From positions 1,729,501-1,793,500 of the forward strand of contig VICG01000003.1 in assembly GCA_008692225.1 (NCBI GenBank): a stretch of DNA of 64,000 bases, read 5' to 3'. This document shows positions 49,509-60,956 of the stretch, one piece after another. Origin of the DNA: Monilinia fructicola. Taxonomy: Eukaryota > Ascomycota > Leotiomycetes > Helotiales > Sclerotiniaceae. Positions within the stretch are counted from its first letter, which is position 1, and each line of letters opens with the position of its first letter. The notes under the pieces are model-generated. The model was not told the DNA's origin and did no database searches. It saw only the letters and a program-made list of their open reading frames with translations. A program made the position numbers and the translations under genes.

Positions 49509-50765
49509 TTAGACAAACGTAGCAAGTCCTCTTCTGGCAATGTGACGAATCACACGCTTGCCACCTCTCTTCGCAACGGCTAAGTTCATGGTCTGTCCAG
49601 TCTTGCAGGTGGTACCCGCAGCCATGGGTTGCACGACGCTCCATGTGCCACTGGCACATTGTTGGAAAGAGGAGCCGCTGACACAGTTAAACATTCCTTC
49701 GGACGTGCAGGCTCCAGTGAGACCTCCTGAAGAAGAGGAAGAAGAGGAAGAAGTTGAATTGGTGTAAACTGGGACTGTAGCTTGAGTGGGGACACTAACG
49801 GGAGAGGTAGCGACTGCTGGAACACTAGCGGCGGATTTAGTGACTGATGGAGCACTGGCAGCTACAGATGTGGCAGAGGTAGCGGCTGGGGCGGATTCAC
49901 CAGTAGGAACTGTGGCAAAAACACCTCCTGGGAGATAAGAAGCGGGTGCTGTTCCAGCTGGAGCAGCAGAAGTAGCAGCAGAAGTAGCAACGGAAGCAGC
50001 GACGGAAGTAGCGGCGTATGAAGCTCCTCCAGTTGCCTTTGCACTACCCTTTGCTGCGGCGCAAGAGCCAGTTGGTGTGGAAGTAGCAGTTGAAGTAGCA
50101 CCTCCATCGAACTCAACGGAATCACCAGGGTTAGGGAAGACCAAATCCAAGGAATCGGCGGTTCCGCAACCATTTCCAATGTTAGCGACGAACATATCGG
50201 GGAGAGCGTCGAAGGCGGCTTGGTCTCTCTCTACGAGGTCGTTGCGTTTGGTGGCACCGCCGCTGAGGGTGACGGGTGCACAGTTCATATACATCTCACG
50301 ATTTCCGATCTTGTTGAACCAAGTCCAGGCGAGGGTAGCTTTGCCAGATGGGATATTTGTGGGAATGGTGAAGTTGTATGTGTCTGGATCAATGGCGTTA
50401 GGATCATCTCCGGCGTTTCCCACCATGTTTTTCATTGGGCAACCGCCAATGATTGAATGGATGACTTTGAATGTGCTCTTGGCAGTTGGTGTCTCGTCAT
50501 AGGTGATCGAAACTTGACAAGATCCACCTCCGTGAACGGCACTGCCCTTGAATGCAAGATCATAAGAGCCACCGAGATCCATGGCGTTTTCACTGGTAAC
50601 ATCATAGGTTCCGGTTCTTTGTTTGCATGGGAAGTCAGATCCATCGGCTAGCAAAGGAGAGCTGGTGAGGGTGTCTGCCCCATATGGAACTGGGCTGGTC
50701 ATGATCATGTGAGCATTGCTGACAGCTGCGAAAGCAAATGCGATGATGGTGGCTTTAGAAAACAT
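49509..50765 (-). CDS. AA11 lytic polysaccharide monooxygenase, secreted
   Basis: Copper-dependent oxidative enzyme of family AA11, acting on chitin. It is a single exon of 418 residues. Signal peptide MFSKATIIAFAFAAVSNA is followed at once by His19, the mature N-terminus that forms the histidine brace, in HMIMTSPVPYG. The second copper ligand is His78 in GSAVHGGGSC, which is residue 60 of the mature protein and matches characterised AA11 spacing. The GNGCGTADSLDLVFPNPGDS segment ends the core. A Ser/Thr/Ala/Pro-rich linker (about 230-350) leads to a Cys-containing C-terminal module (GACTSEGMFNCVSGSSFQQC), similar in layout to the X278 module seen in AA11 proteins. The tail is basic (KRGGKRVIRHIARRG). 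Intact. Confidence 0.92.
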   Translation of the reverse strand: MFSKATIIAFAFAAVSNAHMIMTSPVPYGADTLTSSPLLADGSDFPCKQRTGTYDVTSENAMDLGGSYDLAFKGSAVHGGGSCQVSITYDETPTAKSTFKVIHSIIGGCPMKNMVGNAGDDPNAIDPDTYNFTIPTNIPSGKATLAWTWFNKIGNREMYMNCAPVTLSGGATKRNDLVERDQAAFDALPDMFVANIGNGCGTADSLDLVFPNPGDSVEFDGGATSTATSTPTGSCAAAKGSAKATGGASYAATSVAASVATSAATSAAPAGTAPASYLPGGVFATVPTGESAPAATSATSVAASAPSVTKSAASVPAVATSPVSVPTQATVPVYTNSTSSSSSSSSGGLTGACTSEGMFNCVSGSSFQQCASGTWSVVQPMAAGTTCKTGQTMNLAVAKRGGKRVIRHIARRGLATFV

Positions 50766-53700
50766 GACGAATGTGTATTTGGCTGAAGATTTTGATCGTT
50801 CCTGACGTGAAAATCTGTGTGTTTAAATGATCGTTGTTAAAGTCGAAAGATCGTTATGTAACTCTTGAAAATGGATGTGGTTGATATCTGGAATGAAAAG
50901 AAAACTCGAGGTCAGTCGGAATGCCAAGTCTTATAATAAATCGAAGGAGGTTGGCAGTTCTTGTTTATGATTCAACAACAGCCCCGAATGAAATAGAATC
51001 ATAACAATAGAATCAGAACAATAGAGAAACAATAACATGATTCATACTTGGTTTCTCTTTTCTTATTGTTATTGTTATGAATATTGAAGAGAAGAGACTG
51101 ATAGCCGAGCGGATTCACTCTCTTGAGCGAATCTTCCAATTTCCGAGGCTTTTTTCCAACAGCAAATATCTTCAAGAACAAGACCTGTAGCCGAATCCTA
51201 TTGTCTTTGAATTGTTCGAGAGGCGAGGTAATGGAAAGACAAGACTATTGTCATAAAGAACACGACAGAAAAAAGAAATTCGCACAACAAAGGAAGACTT
51301 CTTCGAACCTTGTTGCGAGAGGATTCACAATTCAAGAAAGAGAAAGAAGAAAAAAGAGAGGATTTTGTTTCACGTACCTTGTTCAAGGAATTCGTTATTC
51401 AGGGTTTCAAAGAATTCGATATTTTCTGAAAAGGTCGATATAAGGAATGGTAATTCGTTCTCTCACGGAAAGTGGTTCAAGGAATGTAACAGGTATGCTA
51501 ATCTTTTCTCGTTGTCGCAGACAATAGAGAAACAAATCAAAATACCAAAGAATGGAAACGAATTTTACAACAAAAGGCTCTGGACCTGTGAAGAAAGATA
51601 GAAATGCTCGACGGAGAGTTGATATTGACAGAAGGATATCAAGAATTATCGAGGTGGGACGGCCTTGAACATCTTATATCCCTTTGTCGGTGGGCAGATC
51701 AAGTTTCCCAAAAAGGGTCATGGGTAAAAGGAACTTCCTTCTCGACCCAAAAGGATAGGAAGTGCAGCAAGGAAGGTCGGAAGCCATGGCTTAATTGGAT
51801 ATGGTCTGCCGAGCTCTACCTTTACATCTACCTAGTCGACAAACGCCTTTCTCAGGAAGTTCAAGGATGTAGAAAGATCTCAACTCCACTACATCAGGAC
51901 GATCCACCTACTGTACGAAAGATTATCGCTTCCTCGCAAGGCTAGAGACGCGATAGAATTAAGACATGGCCAGTGGAAGTGGCTATGCGATCGAAGAGAA
52001 AATGCATCTGAAGCGTCGATACATTTTGGGATGAATGTGGATGACTGTGGATGAATGTGGATGAATGTGGATGAATATGGATGGGATGTGGATGTTTGCT
52101 TTCGCACAGACGTTGAATGATTGAAGGTCTGCAGGGGGCTTCATAAGCTTGATAGGCTCCTATACCTTGCTTCGGTTGATGGCGAAACCCCCATGCTGTG
52201 CCACCAAAAGTACGAATCTTCAAATGTATTGGCCCCTGAACAATAGCCACGATGCTTGGGAGGAAATCTGAGTACTAAGGTTATTCTATATGTGGATGAT
52301 TCCGATTCACAGACCAGGAGAACGTACCAGCTCAAGACCAGTTGGGTCTTGCAACCATGAATTTCATGGTGAATGGTTTCGTCCATCTTAGACGATCCAA
52401 TATCGAATCTATGGGCTGAACAAACCTCCATCATCCGATAGGCTTCCTGCGATGTGGTTTTACTCTAGTTTAGAACCAAGAAACGGAGCTGGATTGAGAG
52501 GCAGTCATAATTCCATTACATGATATTGATGCAGTCATCCAAACGAATCTTTTTGTTTCTGTTCCTGCAGACCAAACCCCTGGATCGCCATGCTATGATT
52601 CCTTTGATATAAAAGAAAAAGCCAATCGTCCCGCATATACGCTAAGATTATGAAAGGCCCCCCCCTTTTGTCGAAAAGATAATCATCCACCCACACGGGA
52701 AGCTTGACTACTTGAGTGAACACCTTGGCAGGGGTTGTCCAATCAGCCCATTCTGTTTTGATTTCTTCTTTCGACTGGAGAGGTTACCGCCGCAGTCGCA
52801 TACGATGCATGAAAATCCACATTGAACACAGCCCAACTGAAAAACTGCAACTGCTTTGTTCTTGATTCTAACCCTTGATCACCCGATCTTTGGGCGCCAA
52901 GAATGATGAATCACATACCAGCCAGTACAATACCTATTAATATCTTGTACGGTGAATTTTACTTTTTCCTTTGTCATTGATTTTGTCTCCGAAGGATCAT
53001 TTCCATCCGAACATTGGTTCGGGCAGATTTTGATGTTCTTCAAAAAGATCCTGGCCCCTCTTAATAATTGGGTGACCAAATAATCGTATCCCTCGTGGTT
53101 AAGCTGATCATGAAACACATAGCGTCTCGACAGGATCGAAGAGGTTACCTCGGAGATTTTTCCTGGGGTCAGTACAACCAGACCAAGGGCTCGAATAGGA
53201 GTGAGCATAAATTCGTCATAGTGATTGTGAAATGCCGTATGCAACCTCGAGGCTCAATCCTACAATCCCACTCCTGCGAGCGATGACTTTAGATAGCCAG
53301 TCGGCGAAGGATTCTTCATTGTTTATCGTGCTTTTCTCGCTTGTGATTGTCTTTCCCCGCCGAGGGGCATTTATTCCTTTAGGGGTCTTCCTTCCTTCTT
53401 CCTTCTGGGCAAGAAAAAGGGCTACCTTTTGGGCCATCGTAAAAAAAAATGGATGCTCAACATGGATCCTTCGTAGGATGAAACAAACAAAAGCCAGTTC
53501 TCCATTGCACGTGCCCTCAATTGTTGCATAATCCATCTGTTCGCGCACTGCCACAGCTTCTCGGGATCTCAAGTACAGGTAGGTCCTCTCAGGTTCTTCC
53601 CAGAAAGATCCGGAGATCATTCAAGAATGAAGGTTCCATCCGTGAGTTTATTCATGCTTTTGCTTTGTTCATCCGGTGGCAAAACCTAGACTTCGTCTTC

Positions 53701-55479
53701 CCACCATTGGACCATTCAGCAGATCGTGGAATTGGGGATACGAGAGATGTCCAAGTAATGAGAAGTGGGAACTTCTCGTGATTGATATCTTTGCTTTCTT
53801 GAATGTGGCGGTGGCGAAGAGCTTCTTTACGAGCTGGATGCTGGGTACTTGGGTACTTCCATATGTCAAGTCGGTCTGTTCTCATATTGGTCTTCAATGA
53901 CTCGAGTCGTATACGCCTCTACAAGCCGGCGAGAGGTTTTTGTAAGAGTCTGTCTTTTGATTTTCATTTTGCTTAAAATCATTCTACGTCGAGTCCTTAA
54001 CATTTCTTGAAGAGAGGTCAAGAAAGAAGTTGAAGGTTCTTTTGATATAAAACCTTATAATGCAGATCAGGTGGTAAATTAACATCTCTAGGTGATATCG
54101 AACCGAAGCAAATCTCGGGTAAGTGGGGGAGAAAGTGCTTATGATAAAGCTTAAGTTGGAGAGACCAGATGGGAAATATCCAGTCAGTAAGGTCAAGGAA
54201 AGTTACTGAAAGAATATTACCTCGGGAGACCATTGGACCTTCACCATGGTTTGTCATTATCTTACATCATACCTTTTTATACTTTCTGGCGACAACACGA
54301 GAATCAAGCATGACGAGGATTAAAAGGTGTTTGAACAAGCCAAAAGGTGAGATAAATAAGACAGGCCCATAGATTGATTTAACAGGAGAATAATACCTAG
54401 AAATTACAAATACCAGTTATCATTCCTTCCTTATCTCATCCAAATACCATACATAGTAATATATGTTACCATCTACAAGAAACCTCATTCATTCCCTTAC
54501 CGAGGTAAGATTGATACCCCCTTTTCCATTTACCCTTCTCATCCCAGTTCTATATCTTTCTTTATCTCTATACACCACCACCTATCCTCGTCACCACCCC
54601 TCTTCAAAACCTTCTCTCCACCCAAATTTCAAATCCTTACAATCACACCACCTCTTTCTTCCCTCCTTCATTCCTCCTTCCACTTCCCTCTTTCTATCTT
54701 TCCATATACTGCAATCCCTCAATCTAGCTTCCCCCAGTCCAACCCCGCAGACCCAGACTCCCCAATATCTTCGAAGCTGTCTACACTCATATCCAACCAA
54801 TCAATGCCCGAATGTACATACATACGTCCTTTACCAAGACCCCCGAGTACTCCGTACGTCATGCCAAGTCAACTTTGTCAATCTTTCTGCTTGTTTGTTT
54901 CTTCATCTCTTCGTTCACCCAGCTTCTACTAATACGGTATAAATCAACCTACCCACATCAACCCAAATCAACATCTCTCCCCTCTCCCCTCCCCCCAACC
55001 ACAGAGTGCACGAACCAATCTCATATACTACCTGATGGTAAATAGCTCACTTAATTCTTAAAAGATACCCATCCCATCTCGTGCTTAACACTTGCCATAA
55101 GCTAAGTTCCATCGCAGAATGACAAGTGATGTAGGGATTCTTCGAATGGGCTATGAAGTGGCATGCTTGGATTCTTGTATGTATCAAAAAGTGATCAAGA
55201 TCTTGTGACTAGAATTTGTTATCTCATTTGGGGAATGCAAATGTACATACCTGACTATTATGGGTGTACGGAAAGAGGAAACGGGCGAAAGACCAGTTCT
55301 CAATCATAAAATTCGAGTGTATTGTTCCCCGTATACGCCCAACACCCGTTATACGATCCACACCTGCAATGCAATTATGTAATTTCCATCCTTTCATTTA
55401 ATATTTAATGTTATTACATGCAGCCAGCCATGAGTGAACATTTCACGCAGTCTTCAATCAAACCACAATTTGACTTCGC
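50766..55479. other. 4.7-kb region without recognisable gene
   Basis: The first 250 bp are the LPMO promoter. From about 51.0 to 54.4 kb many 60- to 170-residue frames lie on both strands. Two minus-strand frames look gene-like: 53216-53620 (134 residues, beginning MISGSFWEEPERTYLYLRS) and 52879-53244 (121 residues), overlapping by 29 bp in different frames, so they could be one broken or spliced gene. I recognise no family. A 12-bp minisatellite lies at 52026-52095. 54.4-55.5 kb has long CT-rich stretches on the plus strand, with no supported gene. Confidence 0.45.
52026..52095. repeat. 12-bp minisatellite GGATGAATGTGG
   Basis: About five copies of GGATGAATGTGG with small variants (GGATGACTGTGG, GGATGAATATGG). 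The antisense frame reads repeated His-Pro-His-Ser. Non-coding as far as can be seen. Confidence 0.88.
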
Positions 55480-57471
55480 CTACTGCAAAAGCACATCCCA
55501 TAAGCCCTCCCCTTCCACATAAGCATGATGGATAACATTAACCAACCACACATCCTCCTTAATGCCATCGATGACCTTTCTCGTTGCACTGTCTTTGCCA
55601 TAAACCCTAGCCCATTCACCCCAAATACCAAAAGCTTCTTCCGCCCACGCCCTGAAACTAACTTCTTCAATGATTGTTGGAGTAATGATTTCTTTCCCGG
55701 GGAATGCACCCCAAGTAACGGCATTTGTACTTCCTAAAGTTTTATCGCTGGATATGAAATCGCCTTTGGAGTTTGACGCGTAGAAAGACACGGTGTCGCG
55801 GAGAGCAGGAGATGTGAGTTTAGATCGGAGAGTTTCCCAACTGGAGGTGGGGAGGAACAGTTCTACAAACGCTTTTTGGAAAACGAACCCATTTTTGGGC
55901 CCCCATCCGAAGATTGGGTCGCTGGATTTGACTCCATTTACTGCAGGTTGAGAAGCTACTGTCCACCAGCCTTTTTTGTTGAGACTGAGCAGTTGCTTTT
56001 TGATAGAGTTGGTTTCTTCATTAAGGCCTTCTTCGCTCCAAGGAATGGCAGTGAGCTGACCTTCTAAGTGGCGGATGAAAATCTCGGTAATATCAGCTCT
56101 GGAACTTGGATAACCCCATAGTTTGATAGCTTGATTAATAGACATGTGAAGCGAGACACCATACCCATCAATCTCTCCGTAAGCTGGAGAACGAGCATCA
56201 CCCCAACGACCGTTAGGGAAGTCATCCCATGTAGCTTCCCGACCAAGACTACCCTCTCCTTCACTGATGGCAAGGGTATTGGCTCGAGAATTGACAGCTT
56301 CAGCCGGAATACCAGCTTCTTGCGCTGTGGCCTCAAAACTGGGGTTTGAAGTTTGTGGTGCAGTGATGATGATGCGGTTGTAAGGGTCAGATCCAACAGA
56401 TGATCGACGTCTAGAGCTACGTTTGTGAGAACCACTGTGGATAGACAATAAATCTGCAATATCTGGAATAGTAGGAACAAGCTCTGGCTCCAAAGCCGCA
56501 ACAGTGTCAGCATCTGGAATAAGGTCGGTTCGTTCCAAGATGAATGATACTGCCTTTTCCAAGTTGAGGGTATAGAAATGGAAACCTCGGGGGCCCAAGT
56601 ACTGGGATTTTGTGCCTTTCAAATGTTCGACCATTTCGCTCAAAATATCCACTCCTACTTTCTTCACCATTTCATCATCTCCTCGAACCTCATCCAATCT
56701 TGTGATGATATTCGAAGGAAGTTTCGCGTGGCTAAGTTTCGTGGTTCGTTTGATCATTTGATAACTTTGTATTGGCATCATACCAGGTATGATCGGAATA
56801 TTTTTGAATGCTCCACTTGGATGATCTCGTAGAATTCGCTCAAATTTATCGTATGCATCCACGTCGAAAAATAATTGAGTCATAATAAAATCTGCGCCCG
56901 CTTGAACCTTTTCAAGCAGATATGGCAAATCATATTCAAGACTCTGTCCTTCTGGATGTCCTTCGTCTGCGTGTCCTTCTGGATATGCTGCAACTCCCAC
57001 ACAGAAGTAATCCCCGTATCGTTTTCTTATATATCGTACCAAATCGATCGCCCACTCGAATTCCCAGTCCATAGCTGGGGTATTGCCATTCTTCTCATCC
57101 ACTGCACCATATTCTTCACTTCTCGGCGGATCACCCCTCAAAGCCAATATGTTCCTAATCCCTAATGCCTTAGCATCTTCCAATGCTTGATCCACCAATG
57201 CTCGACTCATGTTTGTACAGGTTAAATGCAAACAGGTTGTGAGCCCTAAATCCCGTTGGCATAATTCCGCGAGTTCTAATGATTTCGTCGCAGTAGATCC
57301 ACCGGCTCCCCAAGTAACAGTGACGAATAGAGGTTTTAATGCTCGAGACATTCGATCAAGACGTGCCCGCAAATTAGAAGATCCCATCGAGGTCTTTGGT
57401 GGGAAGAACTCGAGGGAAAAGTAATTGGTGTCCGGCGGCAAAGCCGCAATCTTTTCTGTAATCTTCTCCAT
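55480..57471 (-). CDS. MET12: Methylenetetrahydrofolate reductase (Met12-type)
   Basis: Reduces 5,10-methylenetetrahydrofolate to 5-methyltetrahydrofolate with FAD, supplying the methyl group for methionine. It is a single exon of 663 residues. The catalytic TIM barrel covers about 1-300: FSLEFFPPKT, PLFVTVTWGAGGST, CLHLTCTNMSRALVDQAL, NILALRGDPPRSEE, GADFIMTQLFFDVDAY, PIIPGMMPIQSY. The regulatory half (about 400-663) has WDDFPNGRWGDARSPAYGEI and GWWTVASQPAVNGVKSSDPI. Fungi usually carry two paralogues; SLEFFPPKT and PLFVTVTWGAGG resemble the Met12 form more than Met13. That choice rests on memory of the families. Intact. Confidence 0.93.
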   Translation of the reverse strand: MEKITEKIAALPPDTNYFSLEFFPPKTSMGSSNLRARLDRMSRALKPLFVTVTWGAGGSTATKSLELAELCQRDLGLTTCLHLTCTNMSRALVDQALEDAKALGIRNILALRGDPPRSEEYGAVDEKNGNTPAMDWEFEWAIDLVRYIRKRYGDYFCVGVAAYPEGHADEGHPEGQSLEYDLPYLLEKVQAGADFIMTQLFFDVDAYDKFERILRDHPSGAFKNIPIIPGMMPIQSYQMIKRTTKLSHAKLPSNIITRLDEVRGDDEMVKKVGVDILSEMVEHLKGTKSQYLGPRGFHFYTLNLEKAVSFILERTDLIPDADTVAALEPELVPTIPDIADLLSIHSGSHKRSSRRRSSVGSDPYNRIIITAPQTSNPSFEATAQEAGIPAEAVNSRANTLAISEGEGSLGREATWDDFPNGRWGDARSPAYGEIDGYGVSLHMSINQAIKLWGYPSSRADITEIFIRHLEGQLTAIPWSEEGLNEETNSIKKQLLSLNKKGWWTVASQPAVNGVKSSDPIFGWGPKNGFVFQKAFVELFLPTSSWETLRSKLTSPALRDTVSFYASNSKGDFISSDKTLGSTNAVTWGAFPGKEIITPTIIEEVSFRAWAEEAFGIWGEWARVYGKDSATRKVIDGIKEDVWLVNVIHHAYVEGEGLWDVLLQ

Positions 57472-58361
57472 TTTCTTAGAGGTATATTCTGACTAGAATT
57501 CTTGTTCAATAGGATTGAATTTATCGTCGACTTGACTGATGCAAATTGTGTATTATATATTCGAAATTGTGATTGTTGTTGAATGGATGATGATGCAAGG
57601 CTGGATTTGGTTTGGTGGGCGAATGGAGGGGCAACTTTTTTTCCTTTTCGGCGGGATCTGGTGGATCCATGGATCGCTATTGAATTCAATGGCACTAAAC
57701 TACTTGTAGAACTAATTAGTACTTCCAGGTTCGTCTTTGAAATTTAGATGACCTCGGGATCCATAACATTCCAAAAATAATCAATAAATGCATAAATCAC
57801 AATCTATACAAGTATATTGAAAAACAAACAATAAGCACATTGATCCTAAAGAGCCTTTCTTTTGGATTTCATTTCGTTTCCATATTATCTCAAGTAATTG
57901 TTAGTCTCGTCAAGTTGCAGAGAATGTCATTTGCTCCTCCTCAACCTTCTGTGATACGTGTGAGAATATGTACTGCTATGCAAGACACACAGCTCATGGC
58001 GAAGCCTGGGGTTCAATTGGCTGGATGAAATATCAAAGGAGGATTCTGCGAGTTTCTACAAAGATATTGATATCTTAATTTCATTGTTGTAATTTTGAGC
58101 TTGCAGCGATTATTATCGTCACCATCTTCTCCACTAGAACTTTCAATCTTGATCCAAGGAATCAAAAATGAGGAATCAGGCACAATTGCTAGGTCCGGGT
58201 CTTTGGGTCACACCAGAGAATCAGTAACCGCTAGTATATTTTTAAATTAAACTCTATTCTATGAGTGATTACTTGCATTCAATACCTGCAAGTTCTAGCT
58301 CCCAAGTTCCAGCTCCCAACTCCTAACTCTCAATCATGTTGCTCAATCCCCATATCCATTA
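57472..58361. other. MTHFR upstream region and 3' flank of the secreted-protein gene
   Basis: About 890 bp between two minus-strand genes. No convincing gene. A short CAAGTTCTAGCTCCCAAGTTCC-like repeat lies just past the stop of the downstream gene (58288-58325). Confidence 0.55.
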
Positions 58362-59630
58362 TTATCTGCTAGTGGCCGCTTGTAAATCCCCTAAGACCTT
58401 CTTAACAATATCCCTCTTGCTATAATGATCCATATTGAAGTAATCCATCCAAATTTCACGGCAAGAGAATGTCTGAAAAAAAGAAGCCGTTACCCAATTT
58501 GGTGTTACAACAGACGGCTTTGGTGGTGGTCGATTAGGATCATGAGGAACCGTTGAAGTAGTAGTGAAGCCCGGCCCTGTAATGGTTGTATACGAAGTCT
58601 TGCGCGGATTACGATAGAAAGTTTTCACTTTTCCCGACAAAGTGAAACTAGCATGTGGAGGTAAGCATTGGGGCCTCGCTTCCGTGATATACGGATCGGG
58701 GTCTCGCCGCTTAGAGAGCCAGCGACCCAGCGGAAGTTGTTCCTCAGAAAGTTCTTCGGCTGGTTGTTCGGCTGGTTGTTCGGCTGGTTGTTCGGCTGGT
58801 TCTTCGGCTGGTGCCTTGGCAGTAAATTTGGTTTCGTCTTGAGATTTGGGGAGTGAGTCTTCCGACATGCGATTGGTTGTGACAGTCAAAAAGGTAGTCG
58901 GCTTTGGGAATTTACTATCAACTTGTGATACAAGGATTGTGCCTTTTGAGCCTATTGCTGCGGATGTAGCGGTCACTTCTGAGAAATAACTGCCAACCTG
59001 TGATGCAGCAACTGCACGTTCCAAGACCATTGCTGAGGCAGTGGGAATTGAGAGTGCGAGAGGACCTATCGGGCAAGATGATTTGATGCATCGGTAAGTA
59101 CCCCCACGCATCTTAGACGCCATTTGGAGGACAGCGGTCGAGACGATGAATTGATGGCCCTCTTCGTTGAACGTGGCCATTAATCGCCGGATAGCAACTT
59201 CTTCATCGGGACAATGTTGCATGAGAGCCCAATCTTCTCCCGTAGTTGTGACATCGACACTGCCACAATGAATAGTAACTGCGTCTCCATTGATCGCCAC
59301 CCATTCTTTACCGTCGTATTCTGTGAGATCATTGACTGATACAAGTTTGAGTTCCTTCGGGTCAATATCATACGGATCTTGCCTGCCAAGACGATACGTT
59401 ATCATGGCATCATCGTTAATGCCAATTCTTCCATGAAGAGTACTCATGAGATGAGTTATAGTCTCATATTGATCAAAGAGCTGATCATCTTGAACCAATT
59501 CCACCGAGGGTTCAATGAATCCGGTGAATGATTGATTGAGAGACGACGTATCTTTTAACGCTACCACAAGACTCGAAGAAGTCACAAAAGTCACAAAGAC
59601 GGGCGCGAGGATGCAGAACGCGAATTGCAT
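58362..59630 (-). CDS. Secreted protein with AEQP repeat, function unknown
   Basis: A single exon of 422 residues with a likely signal peptide (first 24 residues, MQFAFCILAPVFVTFVTSSS onward). No known domain is recognised. The N-terminal 170 residues look folded and contain a few Cys (HCGSVDV, QHCPDEE). The middle has a tandem Ala-Glu-Glu/Gln-Pro repeat (about 274-295) encoded by 12-bp units near 58745-58815. A dibasic site follows (SKRRD, about 308). The C-terminal part is rich in Thr and Pro, then KRDIVKKVLGDLQAATSR. Secretion plus a repeat plus a dibasic site could suit a cell-wall or processed secreted protein, but nothing specific is shown. Confidence 0.7.
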   Translation of the reverse strand: MQFAFCILAPVFVTFVTSSSLVVALKDTSSLNQSFTGFIEPSVELVQDDQLFDQYETITHLMSTLHGRIGINDDAMITYRLGRQDPYDIDPKELKLVSVNDLTEYDGKEWVAINGDAVTIHCGSVDVTTTGEDWALMQHCPDEEVAIRRLMATFNEEGHQFIVSTAVLQMASKMRGGTYRCIKSSCPIGPLALSIPTASAMVLERAVAASQVGSYFSEVTATSAAIGSKGTILVSQVDSKFPKPTTFLTVTTNRMSEDSLPKSQDETKFTAKAPAEEPAEQPAEQPAEQPAEELSEEQLPLGRWLSKRRDPDPYITEARPQCLPPHASFTLSGKVKTFYRNPRKTSYTTITGPGFTTTSTVPHDPNRPPPKPSVVTPNWVTASFFQTFSCREIWMDYFNMDHYSKRDIVKKVLGDLQAATSR

Positions 59631-60956
59631 CTTGGTTTATTGGTCATTTGGTGCAAGAATTGTTAATGCGTTAAATTTGGAAAAGACAGCTTTGAGAAGG
59701 AAAGATGAAGTACAATTCAGATGACTGAAAGCGAGAAGATTTCGTTTTATACCGAAACAAAAGCAAGCACTCGCTCTCTTTCTAGTTCAGAAAATATCCA
59801 TCATATTATAAGAATATTTTCATAATGACACCTCACTTGAAGTTAGTTAATAACCATGTGAACTACTACGGGAGTTAACTAGCAAAAAAGAGCATTATCA
59901 AAAGATCGATATTGTAAGTGTGAACTATGATGTATTCCAAGCAGGGTGGGGGAGTAAGAGAGTATAGAGACGATACGAAAATACCTAGTAGATACACCCT
60001 TTTACCTCTTACTAGAACAAGATCTGATATAGAACTACCTAGTACGTATACTTCAAGGTTTCCGTTGGTGCTGATTCATGATTCCTTGGTCAACTTGAGT
60101 TGAAAGATCTAAGCGATTCATTGATGAATAAGTATTCGAGGTGAGATTGAGTGGTCTAGACTCTAGATTAATAAATAGTCTTCCTATGGCGAGATGATTA
60201 AATTAGTCAATTCATTGTTGTTGGGAAATTGAAAACACGGAATGCCAAGGCCAAGATAGGAATGGAATAAAGAGTCACGTTACTATATTCAGACTGGACT
60301 TCCTGACTCGCGGGGTAACCGTTGTTTGCTAGTAAGTACAGTAGCAATACAAGTACTGATACGAATGAAATGGGGACTGCAAGATATTGATCGATGATGT
60401 ACCCCGTAGGTGGGTGGTGGGTGCAGGTGATTGATTGATTCATGATGATCCATGGATTTCTCAAAATTTCTCAAAAATGTGGTCAAAGATTACCTAATAC
60501 ATCAACCTCACTAACCCATATCAAGACTAGTAGGATATGCCCAGGTTCTGCGGATGACTAAGACAAACTCCTTATCTTCCTTTTCTTTATCATGATCCTT
60601 CCTCATCCCTTATCCCTTATCATCCACATCCCCAGGTAGAAAATAGTCAACTCTCTTTACTACCTAGATGGAGACTTTCCAACATCGATGCCTAAGTATA
60701 TAACTCTTCCATACAAAGAACAATTGCATACGGTGCAACTTCTTTACCATGAGATTTCAGAGTTGAAATCTCTGATATGTAAGTTCGGTAGGGTATTCCT
60801 ATCTGCCATTTAGTTTTTCTGTCTGTTCATTCCCTCCTGTCACTCATCCTAAGTTTTCGGTATCTTCAACTCGAATATCCAAAGCAAAAGAAGGAAGAAA
60901 TCTTTTCTTGTCACGCACGTTCACGCTCACACACTATTTGCATTAACGACTGCAAG
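59631..60956. other. Intergenic region
   Basis: About 1.3 kb between divergent genes. It contains CCTAGTA motifs (59982, 60028) and short AT-rich stretches. The final 100 bp before the AIG2-like gene are pyrimidine-rich. No gene is supported. Confidence 0.55.

Noticed and set aside
54463..54942. 159-residue plus-strand Pro/Ser/Leu-rich frame
   Set aside because: It is explained by a CT-rich stretch without stops; no motif.
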